64,000 bases of DNA, taken from positions 62,001-126,000 of the forward strand of contig QJNS01000103.1 in the NCBI GenBank assembly GCA_004154925.1. Direction: 5' to 3'. Both the position numbers and the translations under genes were made by a program. Shown here piece after piece: positions 23,842 through 37,131 of this stretch. The notes beneath the pieces were generated by a model. That model searched no databases and was not told the origin of the DNA. It saw nothing but the letters and a program-made list of their open reading frames with translations. This DNA is from Monosporascus cannonballus. Its lineage: Eukaryota > Ascomycota > Sordariomycetes > Xylariales. Numbering within the stretch: the stretch's first letter is position 1; every line of letters starts with the position of its first letter.

Positions 23842-26800
23842 TTGTAAACGTTATATTTTCGTTTTTTATATTAACTTTTTTCGATATTTATATTTAAGCG
23901 TTACTAATTATTATGTTTTATTATTACTTTTTATTTCGAAAAAACATTCTTAATTCTTTATATTATAAATATGGTTCTTTTTTAAAACCGTTTACTTTTA
24001 ATATTACAGCAGCTGTTAAAAATATAATTGGTTTTCTGTAAGGAATTTTTGAGTTTAATAAAAAAAACTTTATACAATAGTATTACGTTTGTGTTCGTAA
24101 AAGAATTCAACGATTTGATTATAATTATCGGCGAATTATCTTAACAATTCTTATTTTGCATATAAATAATTTTTTATTTTTTATATTGTAAATAGTTTAA
24201 CAGTTTTATTATATAATAAAAAAATAGAAACGGTTTAAATAAACGACGAAACAGATAATATAAATTTAATTAAAGAAAATTCCTATATAGAAAAATATTC
24301 CCAAATTTTTTTGGAAAAATAAATGAAATTTCTATAAATTCGGATTTAAGATTCTCTAAAGTTATAATAATTTAAATACGCTTTAAAAGCCGGTAGAGAA
24401 TTCTGTTTTTATAATATAAGTATATTACTATCGTATTAAATTTTCGATATAAAACAAATAAATATATATTCAAAAATTCGGTCAAAAGTTAACATTAGCA
24501 AAATAACAAAATAAATATGTAAGACGTAATAATACCGTTGACTGCATAATATTCTTCAATTTTTATTATATAGTAATTCTACTAATTGTTAAAAAAAGAG
24601 TCTTTCGACATTTTGATATATTTATAAGAATATGTATTAAAATATTAAACCTGTTTTAACCCGAATTCTCTATTTATTTATTATTATTACTTAAATTACC
24701 TTCTTATATAAGTTACAGTAATTTTCTTTAGATATTAAATATTAAAGTAATATATTTATATAAAATTAGTAAATAATGGTAATATTTATATAAGATAATG
24801 AACAGCTGTGAGCTGGATAAGGTGATCTCCAACCAGTCGCAAAGCGTATTCCAAGAAGTAAATGTATTAGGTTACTTCCATCTAGCGTTTTCTACTAGCT
24901 GTCAGATAGTGGATTTATATTAGTAAGTGGGTCGGTGGCTGATCAGTAGCTGGTCCGCTACCAGCCTTATCCTCATAAGGGCTGTATTCTTATAATTTAA
25001 TTATACATATCAAAAAGATATTTAATAGTAATTTATTTTTTCCGTATTTAAAATACAGATTTAAATTCTTTCCGTTTTTAAAATTGGTAATTATTATATT
25101 TATATTTCTAATATATTAAATCTACGTATAAAGTATATTCGTATTTTTACATTATATCATTTTCTATTTACTTTTTCAATTTTAATGGTTTTTAAATTCT
25201 ATTATCGGTTAATATATTTTAATCTTTCACTAATTTACATGTATATATCGTAACCTGTTTTATAAGTATTAAAATCGAATAAAAATATGTAGATATTTAA
25301 ATTCAAAGTTTATTTTATAGTTAAAATCTTTTTAATTAACGTTAATTTTTACGAAATAAAGATGATAATAGTTTAAGCGCATTTATCGTTATATAGTTTA
25401 TATAAACCATTATAAGCGATTTTATATTAAAAAGTAAAGATTGTATAATTAAATTTAGATTTCTATTTTTCAATTAATATGGTTAAATTCCTTTTTATAA
25501 GTTATTTTATCTAATTACTACTATAATATAAGTAATTAAATTTAAAAAGTTAAATTATAATAACAAGCTAACTGCTAAATAGTTAATACGATAACGTAAT
25601 GTAGTACGTTATATAGTTATATCGCTATATATATATAAATCTGGGTCCTATTTTTAAATATTATATAAATTGTTATTATTATTCTTAAACTAGTTATAAA
25701 TATTATAAAATTTAGTTAAAGTTTATAAATTTATTAAAGTAAAAAATAAACAATTAATAAACTTTAAATATAATATAAACATAATAATTTATATATTATA
25801 ATATTTTTATATTTTATTATAATATGAAAATAACTTTATGAAATATAACAAATCAATTACCTTTTTAAACAAGTAATTATATTAAATATGCGATATTTAT
25901 AAAAGGCTATTATTTTTAAAACTTAATTATTGAAGACAAATTAAGATTTAACAAGAAATAATTCCAAATTTAACGTTTATTTAATAAAAATATTATATAA
26001 TAAATTGAAGTAACAAAAACATTGGCTTTCATCGGTGCGAATAAATAATCTATGTCACGATACGGAAAGAGATTATCGAGATGAAAAACTTAATCCGATT
26101 GTTTTAATAATATTAAACCTCGATAACTAAAATGGCAAAAATATATTAAGTGATAATAGAGGTGGGTAATGCCTAGGAGTTGAACCAATAGCGAAAAAGA
26201 ACTTCTTAATATATATGCAAGACCCGGGCTTTCTGATTAGCCAAGCCTGATTATGCGCGTAACATCCCGTCTTACTTTACTAAGGCAAATATTAATTTTT
26301 AAATTATTTTTAAATTAAGCTAAATTTTTAACATAGTAATATAAATTAAAGTTGATTGGATAATAATATATTAAATATTATTTAATTCGATAATATATAT
26401 ATTTTATTTACGATTAAAACAAAACTTATATTTGTATTTAAAAAAGCTATATTTAAATTGAAGAAGGTTCGTAGTGTTAATTTATTTAATTATTATAGTT
26501 TACTATAGTAAATTTATATTAAAAGAAATAAATATCGGCAGGACGTTTTAATTACGTGTAATAAGTTTAGAAATTGAAATTAACATGATAATATTTCGCA
26601 GAATTTTCGATATACGATATTAATAATTAATTTCGTCAAAGTCTTATCGACAACCTTTTTGTTGTACAAGTAAATACAGTTTTAAAATATTATATAACAA
26701 ATTAAATAATATTAGTATTTGCATTAATTTTAAAATTATTTAAAAAGTTCAAATCCGGAATAAATTCTAAAATAAATTTCAATTTTTCAAAATTTTAATA

Positions 26801-29800
26801 GTTGCGTGTTTTATAAAACCTGTTTAAAATAATATAGTATCTTTTGAGAAATTAATAATACAATTAAAATTAAAAGAATTATAAGAAGGTTCGAGGTTTA
26901 AATTATAAAACCATGAATTTTATAAATTTAAACCAAATATTTTACCTAGTTATTCCAGGTTTTAAAAGCTATTTAAAATTGTACAAATAGTTATAATAAG
27001 TAATACGTAATTTAAAATTTATCAAAAGAGTAAAGTTGAAAATATGTATTAAAAATACATTTTATAATTTCTGCAAACATTTTTTCACTTACTCTATTAT
27101 ATAAACTTATTTTACACTGTATAACTTAAATCTCTACGTAAAGTTTATTTTTCTTTATAACTTAACTATAAAGACAGTAATTGTATGTTAAAATACATGT
27201 AATAAATGTTATATTAAACTTTCTAATGCTGTAATTCACTACTATTTCTAAAATAAATAAAATAAGACCATTTAGTTTTATAAAGTTTTAAATTAAATTA
27301 AATGAATAATACACTATTATATATCGCTTTATTCTTAATACAATTATTTTCTAAAATAAATATAAAATGTAAGATTTAAGATTAAATTTGAAAATCATAA
27401 TTGTAAAATATCTATTAAGTACGTATAAAAAGGTTTAAAAACTATTATAAATTTTATCATTTTACTTTCTTATAGTATTTAAGATTTTTATATTAGATTG
27501 TATATTAGTATATTTTAAATATATAATATTAATATTCAAATATTATAAACCTTTTATTAAACTTTTTACATTTAAGTCATTTAGCTTTTATAATATTATA
27601 AATTCAAATTATATTACAACTATATTTACGTAATTTAATATCCGATTCTTAATCTTACAATGTGATTTACTTTTCTACAACTCTGGAAAATCGATTCTCT
27701 TTTAAGAAAATCTTATAGCGAATAAATTAAAGAGCAAAAAAAGATTTAACGAAATTAAAAGAAAAATTAATCGGAGATTAAAGGGTTTCGAAGTTTAAAT
27801 TTTAAAATAATATAAGAAATATTACGAATTACGATATCTTTGTACAGATTTAATAAATATCGACTTAAATAAAAACAGCGAAAGGGATAATTTTTAATAA
27901 ACTCTAGAACTTAAACTAATAATTTATTATTTTATTTTATTTTATTTTATTTTGTTTATAGTTTTATAATTTCTTAATAAAACTACTTTATAGTTTATTA
28001 AACATAGTTACAACGCTCGGCTTACGAGAACTAGTAGTATGTATAAAATAGGTTAATTATAATAATAGTAATAAGATTTACAGAATTAACTTTCGTGGTA
28101 AATTCAGGTTAAAAACAAATAAAACATAGCTAAATATAAAACCTTTGCAGGCGAAAAATATATATATTAAAATTGCTGAAACATAAAGTTTAACTGATTT
28201 TAATCTTATAGCTATTTAAGTATTATCAACATTTAAAAACCTTTTGTTTTTAATATATGTAGATAGAATATTTTCGAAATTGTATAGAGTTTCGAAAACA
28301 CTGTATAGTATAACTAGATGAAAATTATGAAAAGATTTATTATTATTTTCAAAAGGGAAATTTTCAACTTGTTATCAGTTTTACTACTATAATATATAAT
28401 GAAGCTAATAGTAATAATTAATCTTATTCGATTTTTTAAAGTTAATATAAATTTAAAAATCTCTTTACAAGTTTACCTAAATATATAAAAAATGAATACA
28501 TGCTACATTTTTTGCCACAAGTATTATCTTTATTCTCTTTTTCTATAATAATCAATATTATTAACGGTTTAAATATATTCTGGATCAGAATTCGATAATC
28601 TCTATATTATAACAGGTTTTTAAAGTTCAGTAACAAGGCTATATTTAAAAGCTTTATACGTATAAATACCGATACATTTTAATTCTAATAAATATTTTAG
28701 CCCTTTACTTTACGGTTTGGTAGACATAAATATTATAATTTAAAACTGTTAAGATTCCTTTACGGGGTAAATCTTAACGATAAACTTTAAAAGTAAACGT
28801 CAACAGTAAATTTCAAACGTGTATAAATGGCGGCAAAAGGGATATGGTTTATTAAGATCTACAAATTTAAGTAGCAATTTATAATTTTTTTACATTTAGT
28901 TTACAAAATAACGGAGCTTTAAAAAGATTATTACTTTTTAAAAACCTTTTTCTCCGAAGAAATTTATACATTTAAGTTATACATCTATATTTATCAATGT
29001 AAAACACTTAAAAAGTAATTAGAAATAAAGGATTTTAAAAATTAAAAATATATGTTTTTAATTCAAATATATAACTTAATGGCAACTGTTAACTATATAT
29101 ATCTAAAATGAATTCGTTATAGATTTTAAACTATTTCAATACTTTTTATAATTTAATTAGTTAGAGTGATAGATTTAAAATCGAATTCCGCTTATTAATT
29201 AGTCTGTATTTCTCACATCTATGATGTTATTTCTTTTGTCGTAATTATTATAAAAGTACTGACAGTGATTATTGATTTTAATATTAGTGTATTTGAATAT
29301 ATAATAAGAAAATATGTTGTATTATTTTATTATTCGTTTTAATAATAGTAAGATATATTAAAATCAATTAAAATATTCTTCGATTTAATAACGCCATTTT
29401 AAAGAGCAATAGTAATTGATTTCCAAAATAACAGGCAATAGTTTCATAAACTAGTTAAAATAGAGATTTCAATAGACTACGGCGAATAAGTATAATTTTC
29501 TATTTTTAAAAGACATAAGTAATAAGTATTATTAATAGTAACAATTAAATAATAAAGAGTTATTAATCAATAATACTACTTTTCAATTTAAGAAAATTAA
29601 AAACTTTCTTAAAATAAAAATATATCCTCTCTATATTTCGTATTAAAATATTGAAAAATTTAGCTAATATATGTATATGTGTATCTAATAATAAAATCAT
29701 AATTAAAATCCATATTCCAAAATATTATATAATAGATATAAGATAGACTTAAGTCTGGGCTATATTTTTCAAAGTAAGCCAAATATATGGAAAATTAGTA

Positions 29801-31349
29801 CGCGATATAATTTGCACAACAAATATATTATCTTAATAACGTAAACTCTTATTTTAAATCTAACTAAATAATTACTAATAAGATTCGATATTAATAAACA
29901 TTATATTCGTTAGTTAATTCAGCACAGTAAACAAGTTAAACTTTATACAGTATACCTTTAAAATAAAATTTAAAAGTGATTTTAAAAATAAATTTTATAT
30001 ACGGATAAAAACCTTGATAAACTCTTGTTAGTTTTATAGATTAATTATTTCATAGCGATATTTCGAATTATTATTAATCAAAATATTATACCGCGCTATT
30101 TATATACGATACCGGTAATCGATTCCGTAAAAGCTTTTACAAAACGTATTTTATTAACCGTATTTAATATATACAAAAGTATTAAATGAATTAAAATCGT
30201 CGGTATATTTATTAACCTTTTAATTTCTTTTTAAAAATATTGACATAAGTTATTAATCTTCGAATAGTTTATAATTTACGAAAATAACGATAATCGATTT
30301 TATAAAACCTTACGTTAAGGTATAGAGAAATTATAAAAATATTATTAAAGAAATTCGAATGATTATATAAAAGCAGATTTGAATACTTCGAAATTTAAAT
30401 AATGAAACAAATTAATAACAATTGCGAATATTAACTTGCTCGGCTGCTCTAGATATCAAAAACTCTCCAAAACTCGAACAAAAATCAATCTAAATAAAAA
30501 CGGAATAAGGCAACTTAGAGTTGTCTAAAAGAGTAACGAGTTAAATAGAGCCTAGAAATAAAGTAACAATTTATTATTTTATCCATTTTTGTTCACATGA
30601 TTATATTTTTTAACAAAAACTACGTAATAAATAAAGCTAACTTATAAATAATATGGATTTTTTATAATAGTTAAAGAGTTATTAATTTTAATAAATTAAA
30701 ATACAAATTCTTAAAATAAAATAAAACACCTTATAAAACCGTATTTAGTTACATTTTTCAATATTCGGAGAAAAGTACCGTCTATATAATGACCGATATT
30801 AATTATATTATAAATATGGTTAAAAAAGAAAAAGAAGTAATAAAGGCGAAAGTTTTACTTCGAAAACACTTCAAAAAATATAAATCCGTTTTATTGCTGT
30901 TAAAATCACAAATCAGAATTAAAAAACGTAATAAAATATAATATGTTAAGCGTAAGCTATTAGTAAATAGAATAAGTTTTATTTCGAAAAGCCGAATTTA
31001 TAAACGAGTTTTATTATTTAATAAAATTGAATTAATATTAAAACCTTTAAATATAAAGCTAGTAATAAGGCTTAGTATAAATAGTTAAAAATGTATTAAT
31101 TAACGATATATAATTATTATAAATACAAATACGAAAAATAAGTTAAAGATTTTATATAAATTTATAAAAAGAAAGTAATTATTAAAATTTAATATTTTAA
31201 CTTTTTTCTTTAAAATAAATTCTTAATTTATTAATTTAAATATAAAAAGTTTTTTTACAATAATACAAAATATAAATCTAGTTTTCATTAAATAATATTA
31301 AAATTTAATATTTTATAAAAATCTATTATTACTTAGCGTTTTAATATAA
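23842..31349. other. AT-rich repeat-derived block without genes
   Basis: No gene is recognised in about 7.5 kb. A short match (CGGCGAAT and its surroundings near 24130) to the flank of the first LTR (near 3730) shows that old copies of the same repeats are present. Two less AT-rich pockets stand out: 24795-24985, with CAGC and GATAAGG sequences inverted at its ends, and about 26020-26290. An (ATTTT)-type microsatellite lies near 27925-27955. None of these has coding potential. Confidence 0.7.
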
Positions 31350-31877
31350 TGTATTTGGAGGCTTATTACATGCGCTCTTATAAGGTGAATTTGGGTGCCC
31401 AAACCTCAATTGGGGTTTGGAATTGCTGATCTTTTGGTTTTGTGGTTAGCGTCTTATCTTCGCTTATTTTATAATATTCCAAACCCTAATTAGGTACATC
31501 TGCCAGTCCGTACGCTACCCGCCGAGGGCCTAAAAGTTTAGGGTTTGATTTTCCAAAGGAGCGGCTGCTAAAAGCTTAAAAAAAAAGCTAAGAAACAAAC
31601 CGAAAAAAATCCAATCGCTAATAAGGGACGGTATTAAGTGGTAACAACGGCCGCGTAATGTGCTTACAGAGCGCAGTAAAGCCCTGGGAGTTTAACGCCT
31701 TAGCATAAGTTTCTAAAATCGGGTCGATTTTATTAAGAGAGGGAAGTAATTATAATGTAGTTGGAGATTCGTTATATACGTTTTTATAAGGTGGATTTAG
31801 GTGCCCAAACCCCAATTGGGGTTTGAAATTGCTGACTTTTTGGTCTTATGATTAACGTCGCACCTTCGCTTATTACA
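31350..31877. mobile_element. Miniature LTR element (TRIM-like), 528 bp
   Basis: Two direct repeats of 122 bp (31350-31471 and 31756-31877) start with TGTA and share a core GGTGCCCAAACC-CAATTGGGGTTTG. The right copy ends in CA; the left ends in TA, consistent with C-to-T change. A purine-rich run (AGAGAGGGAAG) precedes the right repeat, as a polypurine tract would. The 284-bp interior holds no coding sequence. The flanking five bases (TATAA and TATTT) agree only in part, so a target duplication is not proven. Confidence 0.7.
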
Positions 31878-32780
31878 TATTTAATTTATATTCAGAAATA
31901 AAATCGATAATAAATACGAGTTAAAAAATCGGATAAAATTTCTTAAAACACTTTTTTAATTTAAGTTAAAAACTGAAATACAAGAATTCAAATATATATC
32001 TAAACTTTAAAAGACTATAATTATTAAATTAATACTTATGAGAATTTTTAAAGTAAATTTTCAATTTATTTTAAAAATGTAAATGTTGTTAAATAACTTT
32101 AATCGATATTTATTCTGGGTTTAAATTATATGATAAAGTGGTTTCTTTTATACTTTAGTTTTATTCAAAGGTTTTATTTTATTACTTTTTAATTTTAAAA
32201 TATTATTATTATGGATTTAAAAAAAGAAGCATTTAGATTCCAACAAATTACTATTTGAAAAGATTAAAATAAAACATTAGCTTTGTTTTAAATATATTTT
32301 TCATTTTTATAAAAGCTTAATAAATAGAATCGTAATAACGTTATTATTTAAAACGATATTATTAATAATAATTAAATTAGTATCAATTTAAAAGATTTAT
32401 AAAAACGTAGTAATAAAGAAAATAACATAATTTAACTAAATTAATTAAAAAGAATATAACATTGAAAAATGCTTATATATTTCAGAAAATGCTTAAAAAT
32501 ATTTATATTATATATTAAAAATATACTTGAAAATGTAATAATATTAAACATAATTTGCCTAAAGATTTATAAAATAGTATTAAAGGAATTATTTTTAGTT
32601 TTTTAGGCGCTATGTTAATAAAACTGAAAATGCTCCGCCAAATACTATATTATATTGTCACGGCATGAGTTTGAATTTTTTTAGGAATAAAACAGGATTG
32701 AGATAAAATACAAGGAATTAAACCTTTTAATAAGTTTGATGCTTCGCACTACTTTTAATAAACTCTTTATAACTTCGAGA
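31878..32780. other. AT-rich spacer without genes
   Basis: AT-rich sequence of the RIP type between the miniature LTR element and the solo LTR. No open frame or repeat unit is recognised. Confidence 0.6.
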
Positions 32781-33160
32781 TGTTACGACCCGACAAGCTC
32801 CGGCCTCAAGAAACGGTCAGATCAGGATCGCACGGACTACCCCATGGGTTACGTGACGGTGATCACTGCCAAGCCAGTAATTATCAGTGATCAAAGATGA
32901 TCCCAAGTGATCGTGATCACTACCGGCTACGTGATCATAAGTGATTAAGCTAAGAAGAAGAAAGATATATACGCTTATTATTTCCATAATTTAGATAGCT
33001 TCAGCTTGCAATAACAATTCGTTACCTAAGGCACCTTGGTATTACGAGACGTAATACGATTACTGTATCTATTGCTCAGATTCCCACGATACTTCTGCCA
33101 ATATAAACCCGTACGACTAAGGTTTAATAGTTGGTTAAACCCTAAAGCCGTCACACGAGA
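32776..33160 (+). mobile_element. Solo LTR (375 bp, family TGTTACGACC, palindrome type A)
   Basis: The LTR occupies 32781-33155, beginning TGTTACGACCCG and ending GCCGTCACA. It is flanked by a perfect 5-bp duplication CGAGA (32776-32780 and 33156-33160). No internal element sequence is present, so it arose by recombination between two LTRs. It is almost unmutated and serves as reference for the copies at 3317, 45103, 60985 and 62532. Its middle part (about 32868-32945) holds several copies of the palindrome GTGATCAC or halves of it. Confidence 0.93.
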
Positions 33161-34127
33161 GCGCTGTTCAAACTTTAATATGTTTCAATAATTTCGCTTT
33201 TATAAACTTAAAAAAGATTGAGAAAAACTGTTAAAATTTACTAGCTTTAAATACTGATATAAATTAATTTTCTTTAAACCGTAAAATATTGATAAAACTA
33301 TAACTTTACATATTTAAAATTAAACATTTTATAACTTTATATTTTAGTATTTAATAAAGCATTATATATAAACCTGTTTAGAGTATATATAAATTTGGCA
33401 GAAGAAAGATGCAGCTCTCGTCTCTCAATAGAGCGCTTAACAAATGTGGCAAGAAGGCATTGAGGGTGTTTAGGTAGGACAGCTGGTCTCCTGCGTTGGT
33501 AGTATGCCTATTGTTGATGAACCCCCCTTCCAACACTCGTCGAAGCCGAATATTCTCAATTACCCCAGGCGAGCAATGAGACTCTCTATGTTATGATACA
33601 TGAACAAAAAAACAATCCCCGGCGTGGGACGGGGAACCATTTAATACACTTTCATCCGTGCTCTATAGTGGGATGGACTGAGTTCTAACCCAGTCGGTCC
33701 GCTAAACATCCGAAAGAAGAAAGTCCGGTGGGCTAGTTGAGAATCCTGTTACCACCCCTTTGAGCGGCCAATCACAGCTTTGCAGGGAGGACCAGGCTAA
33801 TCACAGGGTATCATACCTGCACATTATTTGAGTTAGCATAGGCCGTTGCCATGATACAGAAGAGATAGTGGTCTCAAAACGATGCCCAGGCACTCAGCTT
33901 ACCACCTGCCATGTGGGAAACCGACAGAGCAAAACGCACTTGTGGGACCAGCCACGATAGAGGCTCGGGGCAAACAAATAAAGGTAGTCAGGATGAGGAA
34001 AACTGGAACCCCATATACAGGGATGACGCCTCATTGATTGCGCCTGCAGGGATCCCTGCGTCCCTCTATCAAACTTCGAGTTCGTCAACCACCACCCCTT
34101 CGAGACTCTTTCCCACCATTGGCAGGC
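33161..34127. other. Intergenic region upstream of the regulator gene
   Basis: AT-rich until about 33400, then normal composition. Short open frames (33894-34151 -, 33911-34204 +) have no recognisable domain. I searched this stretch for the Zn2Cys6 pattern expected upstream of an AflR-type regulator and did not find it. Confidence 0.55.
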
Positions 34128-35152
34128 ATGGCGAGAAACGCAAAGGAGCATGGAACAATGTCGAGGTACCCGCGGACGATAGATATCAAAGCTTCGTTGG
34201 ATGAAGACGGGGGTGATCCCTCGATAACCAAGTCTGATCCTGCTGGAGGACGCAAGTCACAGAGAGGTGAGCAACAACCCCCGACTCTTAAGGGTTTCAC
34301 GCCTAAACTATTATTCCACTAGCTCTTCGAGACATATTTTTACACCGTTCCTCCGACTGCTACTCTCACACAAGTCAGGCTTCACCCATACTATGTGCCA
34401 ACAACGATCAACCACCGCCACAACTTCCCTCCGTGGGCATAGATCATCCATTTCGACTCTCCTTCAGCAACTACAGAGCATACCCATCGTCCCCTTCAAT
34501 CTCGTCCGTACAATCCCATGGAAAGGGATTAGTGCTGCAGTCAGACTCTGAATGGGAGTCCTTGAGCAGTCGTTATGGTGCTTTCAACGATGATGGAGTA
34601 GCACAACGCTGCAACTGTCTACAGGTCACGGCATCGCTTCTCAACAAACTCAGCGACGAGAAAGTTCACGGCGACCTCACTCCTACAAGCGTGATGTTAA
34701 GCAACTTCCGAGACACATTAGGGTTGTGCTCTACTATCATGAGCTGCAACAGGTGTACGTCTATGAGTGATAACACCATGTTGCTAGCCACGGTGGCATG
34801 TTACATGGGTAAAATCTGCAAGCATGTCTCCATACGCTACGAGAGTTTTCAAAGGGCCCACATTGAACGGCGCCGTATTTCATCACCGCTAGCCGTGGGA
34901 ACAGCTGGGTATGGGCTCTCGTGCCATGGTATCTCTAATGTGTGGTTCTCAACCTACCACGTACAGGACGATGCCGAATGCCTCCAAGTCTTAAGATCTA
35001 TCATGTCCGTTCAAATGAAAGACTTCTGGGAACTGTTGACGATACTGAAGGAGCGGTCTGGGAAGAATAATGGGTCTCTGGCCATGGTCGCTGGGGCCGA
35101 GGCAGAAACGAGAAAGGCACGATTAGTCCTCGAGCAGAACTTTTCTGCTTGA
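34128..35152 (+). CDS. AflR-type pathway regulator lacking a visible zinc cluster
   Basis: Two exons (34128-34266 and 34323-35152) joined over a 56-base intron with a CCTAAAC branch-like site give 322 residues. The C-terminal half shows the AflR-family regulatory domain pattern: RCNCLQVTASLLNKL, then CSTIMSCNRCTSMSDNTMLL, then a helix containing GKICKHV, ending LVLEQNFSA. AflR-type proteins carry a Zn2Cys6 DNA-binding cluster near the N-terminus after an RKLRDSC-like sequence. Here the corresponding place reads RALRDIFLHRSSD and the cysteine pattern is absent. Either the start is further upstream, the cluster has decayed, or the protein works without it. It lies next to the hydrolase and the polyketide synthase, as a cluster-specific regulator would. 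An ATG at 34158 is an alternative start. Confidence 0.65.
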
Positions 35153-35485
35153 CAAGTTGTGATGCAGGACTCTTAAACTCAAGGGTACAGCGGAACCCTT
35201 CTACAAAAATAGATGCTTTTTCTGCGCCACAACCTATAAGTACTTTATCAAATTACGGTGATACTAACCGCTTGTTTACAAGGGTGGAGCCAATTGATAT
35301 TCGTGTATCCATGAGCGTTATGGCCGTTATGGTATTCTTCGGGATTCCAAACTCTCGAAGTCGGCTGACGACGTGCCATGAAGACTCATCGCTAAACCAT
35401 GTCCCATTTTACCTATCTAGGTGGACATACGTGGGTGATTGGACTGGTGACATGTAATGGGAAGTCTGGGGACTGAGAGAAACTA
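35153..35485. other. Spacer between convergent genes
   Basis: The regulator (+) and the hydrolase (-) converge here. One open frame of 102 codons (35149-35457 +) shows no domain and is probably not a gene. Confidence 0.55.
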
Positions 35486-36404
35486 TTAGAGCACAAGCCC
35501 AAGTTTGCGAGATTGTCCAATGACCCATTCTAAACCTCTTACTGCGGACCGAACCTCTGCGTCCTTGTTAGGAGGATGATGACCGCCGCTATGCTCTGCC
35601 TTCCGCATCAAGCTCTCGTCAAACATGTCCCGCGCAATAAGAGACATGTCTCTCATGAACTCGGCATCTCGCTTTCCATGCATATGGAAAGTTGGAATCT
35701 TGATTTTCCCCCCCATCAGTTGAGGGAGAAGGAGCCTTGGGGCATCATCCACATGCTCCCTGCGTGTGTAGACATCCAAATCAATGTCAGGGAGGAGAGC
35801 GTGGCCGTCCCGAAGTGGCTTGATGACCCCTAGGATTGTCTCCCAGAGGAGACGCTCTTCGGGGTTCAAAGACGACACGTCCGACAAGCCGCTCTGTTCA
35901 ATGTCATATCCACTCGCCGCTAGCCGCTCGATAACGTCCCTGGAGTAGTCTGAGTTGGGGGAGAACGCGCAGACGGAAGAGAAGAGCAGGGCAAAGCTGA
36001 ATGGCATCCGGCCGTGACGTGTCTGCTGGTCGTAGATGTACGAGATGGCAGTAGCTGCGCCTTGACTGAACCCGACGACTCCATCGAACGGCCCCATCTC
36101 CTCGATAATAGCCTCCAGATGATCAAGGGCCTCCGCCATCTCCCCAGTAGTGTAGCCTCTCGTATGAGAATAAAAGGGCCCATCGTACTCGCCGCCCATC
36201 CCTAAGAAGCGCATAGCGACACTTAGTTTGTTTCACCCAACAAGCAATCAATAGAAGTCACGTACCGGGACCGCGTATAGATGCGACGGGCCCATCTACA
36301 AAGACAAACTCATAGCTTGGATCGGCAGCTTTTACGAAAGGCTCGAACTGGCTCTCGCAGATGCTGCCAGAGCTGCCGACGCCGTGTAGACACAGTAATC
36401 TCAT
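35486..36404 (-). CDS. FSH1/LovG-type serine hydrolase (probable polyketide release enzyme)
   Basis: Two exons (36404-36266 and 36201-35486) with a 64-base GT-AG intron give 284 residues. The start is placed at MRLLCLHGVGSSG, which is the family's N-terminal strand and oxyanion loop; an in-frame ATG 17 codons upstream is less likely. The nucleophile is Ser in GFSQGA (about residue 92). The acid is probably Asp in HMHGKRDAEF and the base His in SGGHHPP. The FSH1 (serine hydrolase) family includes LovG, which releases the chain from the lovastatin synthase LovF. The gene is divergent from a polyketide synthase that lacks its own release domain, with 727 bases between the start codons, so it is a good candidate to hydrolyse the thioester. 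A soluble cytosolic enzyme is expected. The exact substrate is not known. Confidence 0.88.
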
Positions 36405-37131
36405 TCTGAACGAAACGGAAGAGGAGGAGACAATGTCGAGGAGCAGTCGTTGCAAATGATCAGGACAATAATTCCCTCGCTAATACATGCTCTCTCGACA
36501 GTTGTCTGCCCTTTGGCTTTCATGGTCCAAAGTGATGCGAGGCCAGATCGGGCGTGAGCGGCACCAGTCAATTTGGCAACATTATGGACGACGGCAATGA
36601 GCCTCTGAGGCATCGATGACGATTGGCACCGCAGATCGGTATCCCGGAATCTTAGGTCAGATGGTTTCTCAATATGGCAGCTTACAGCGACAGAATTGCG
36701 GCGAAGTCCCCTTTTGGCACGGGCCGAGCTGGGGTGGACCGTTGACGCGGCTGCGTCCGGATCGGCATCCAGCCGAGAGGACGGGGTTGTGGGGCAGCAT
36801 CGGGAAAGCTACCGTTGTGCCGGTGCCGAAGGGCGGACAACGCCGACCGAGACGCCCGGTTGCCCAAACAGCTCAATTGCGAAGTACGAGCTCCTTTCAG
36901 TGACGTTCGGTTACGACAACAATGGCATGAGTGACAAAAGAGGGTGAGCCCTTGAGGGTCAAAGTGGCCTCGGTGCGAAACGGATAAGAGACTATCTTGC
37001 CACCAATGGACAAATGAGAAGAATTTATAGCCCGTCAACACCCAACCTCTTCTCTCAGCCAAATAGATCATGTCACAGTAGACAAGGGGGTAAACTTTAC
37101 TAATTACTCCTTGTTGTGTCACCTATTCACC
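36405..37131. promoter_or_regulatory. Divergent promoter region of hydrolase and polyketide synthase
   Basis: The 727 bases between the two divergent start codons hold no convincing gene. Open frames here overlap on both strands without domains. Co-regulation of both genes is inferred from the arrangement. The synthase start codon has a good context (CACCATGG). Confidence 0.6.
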
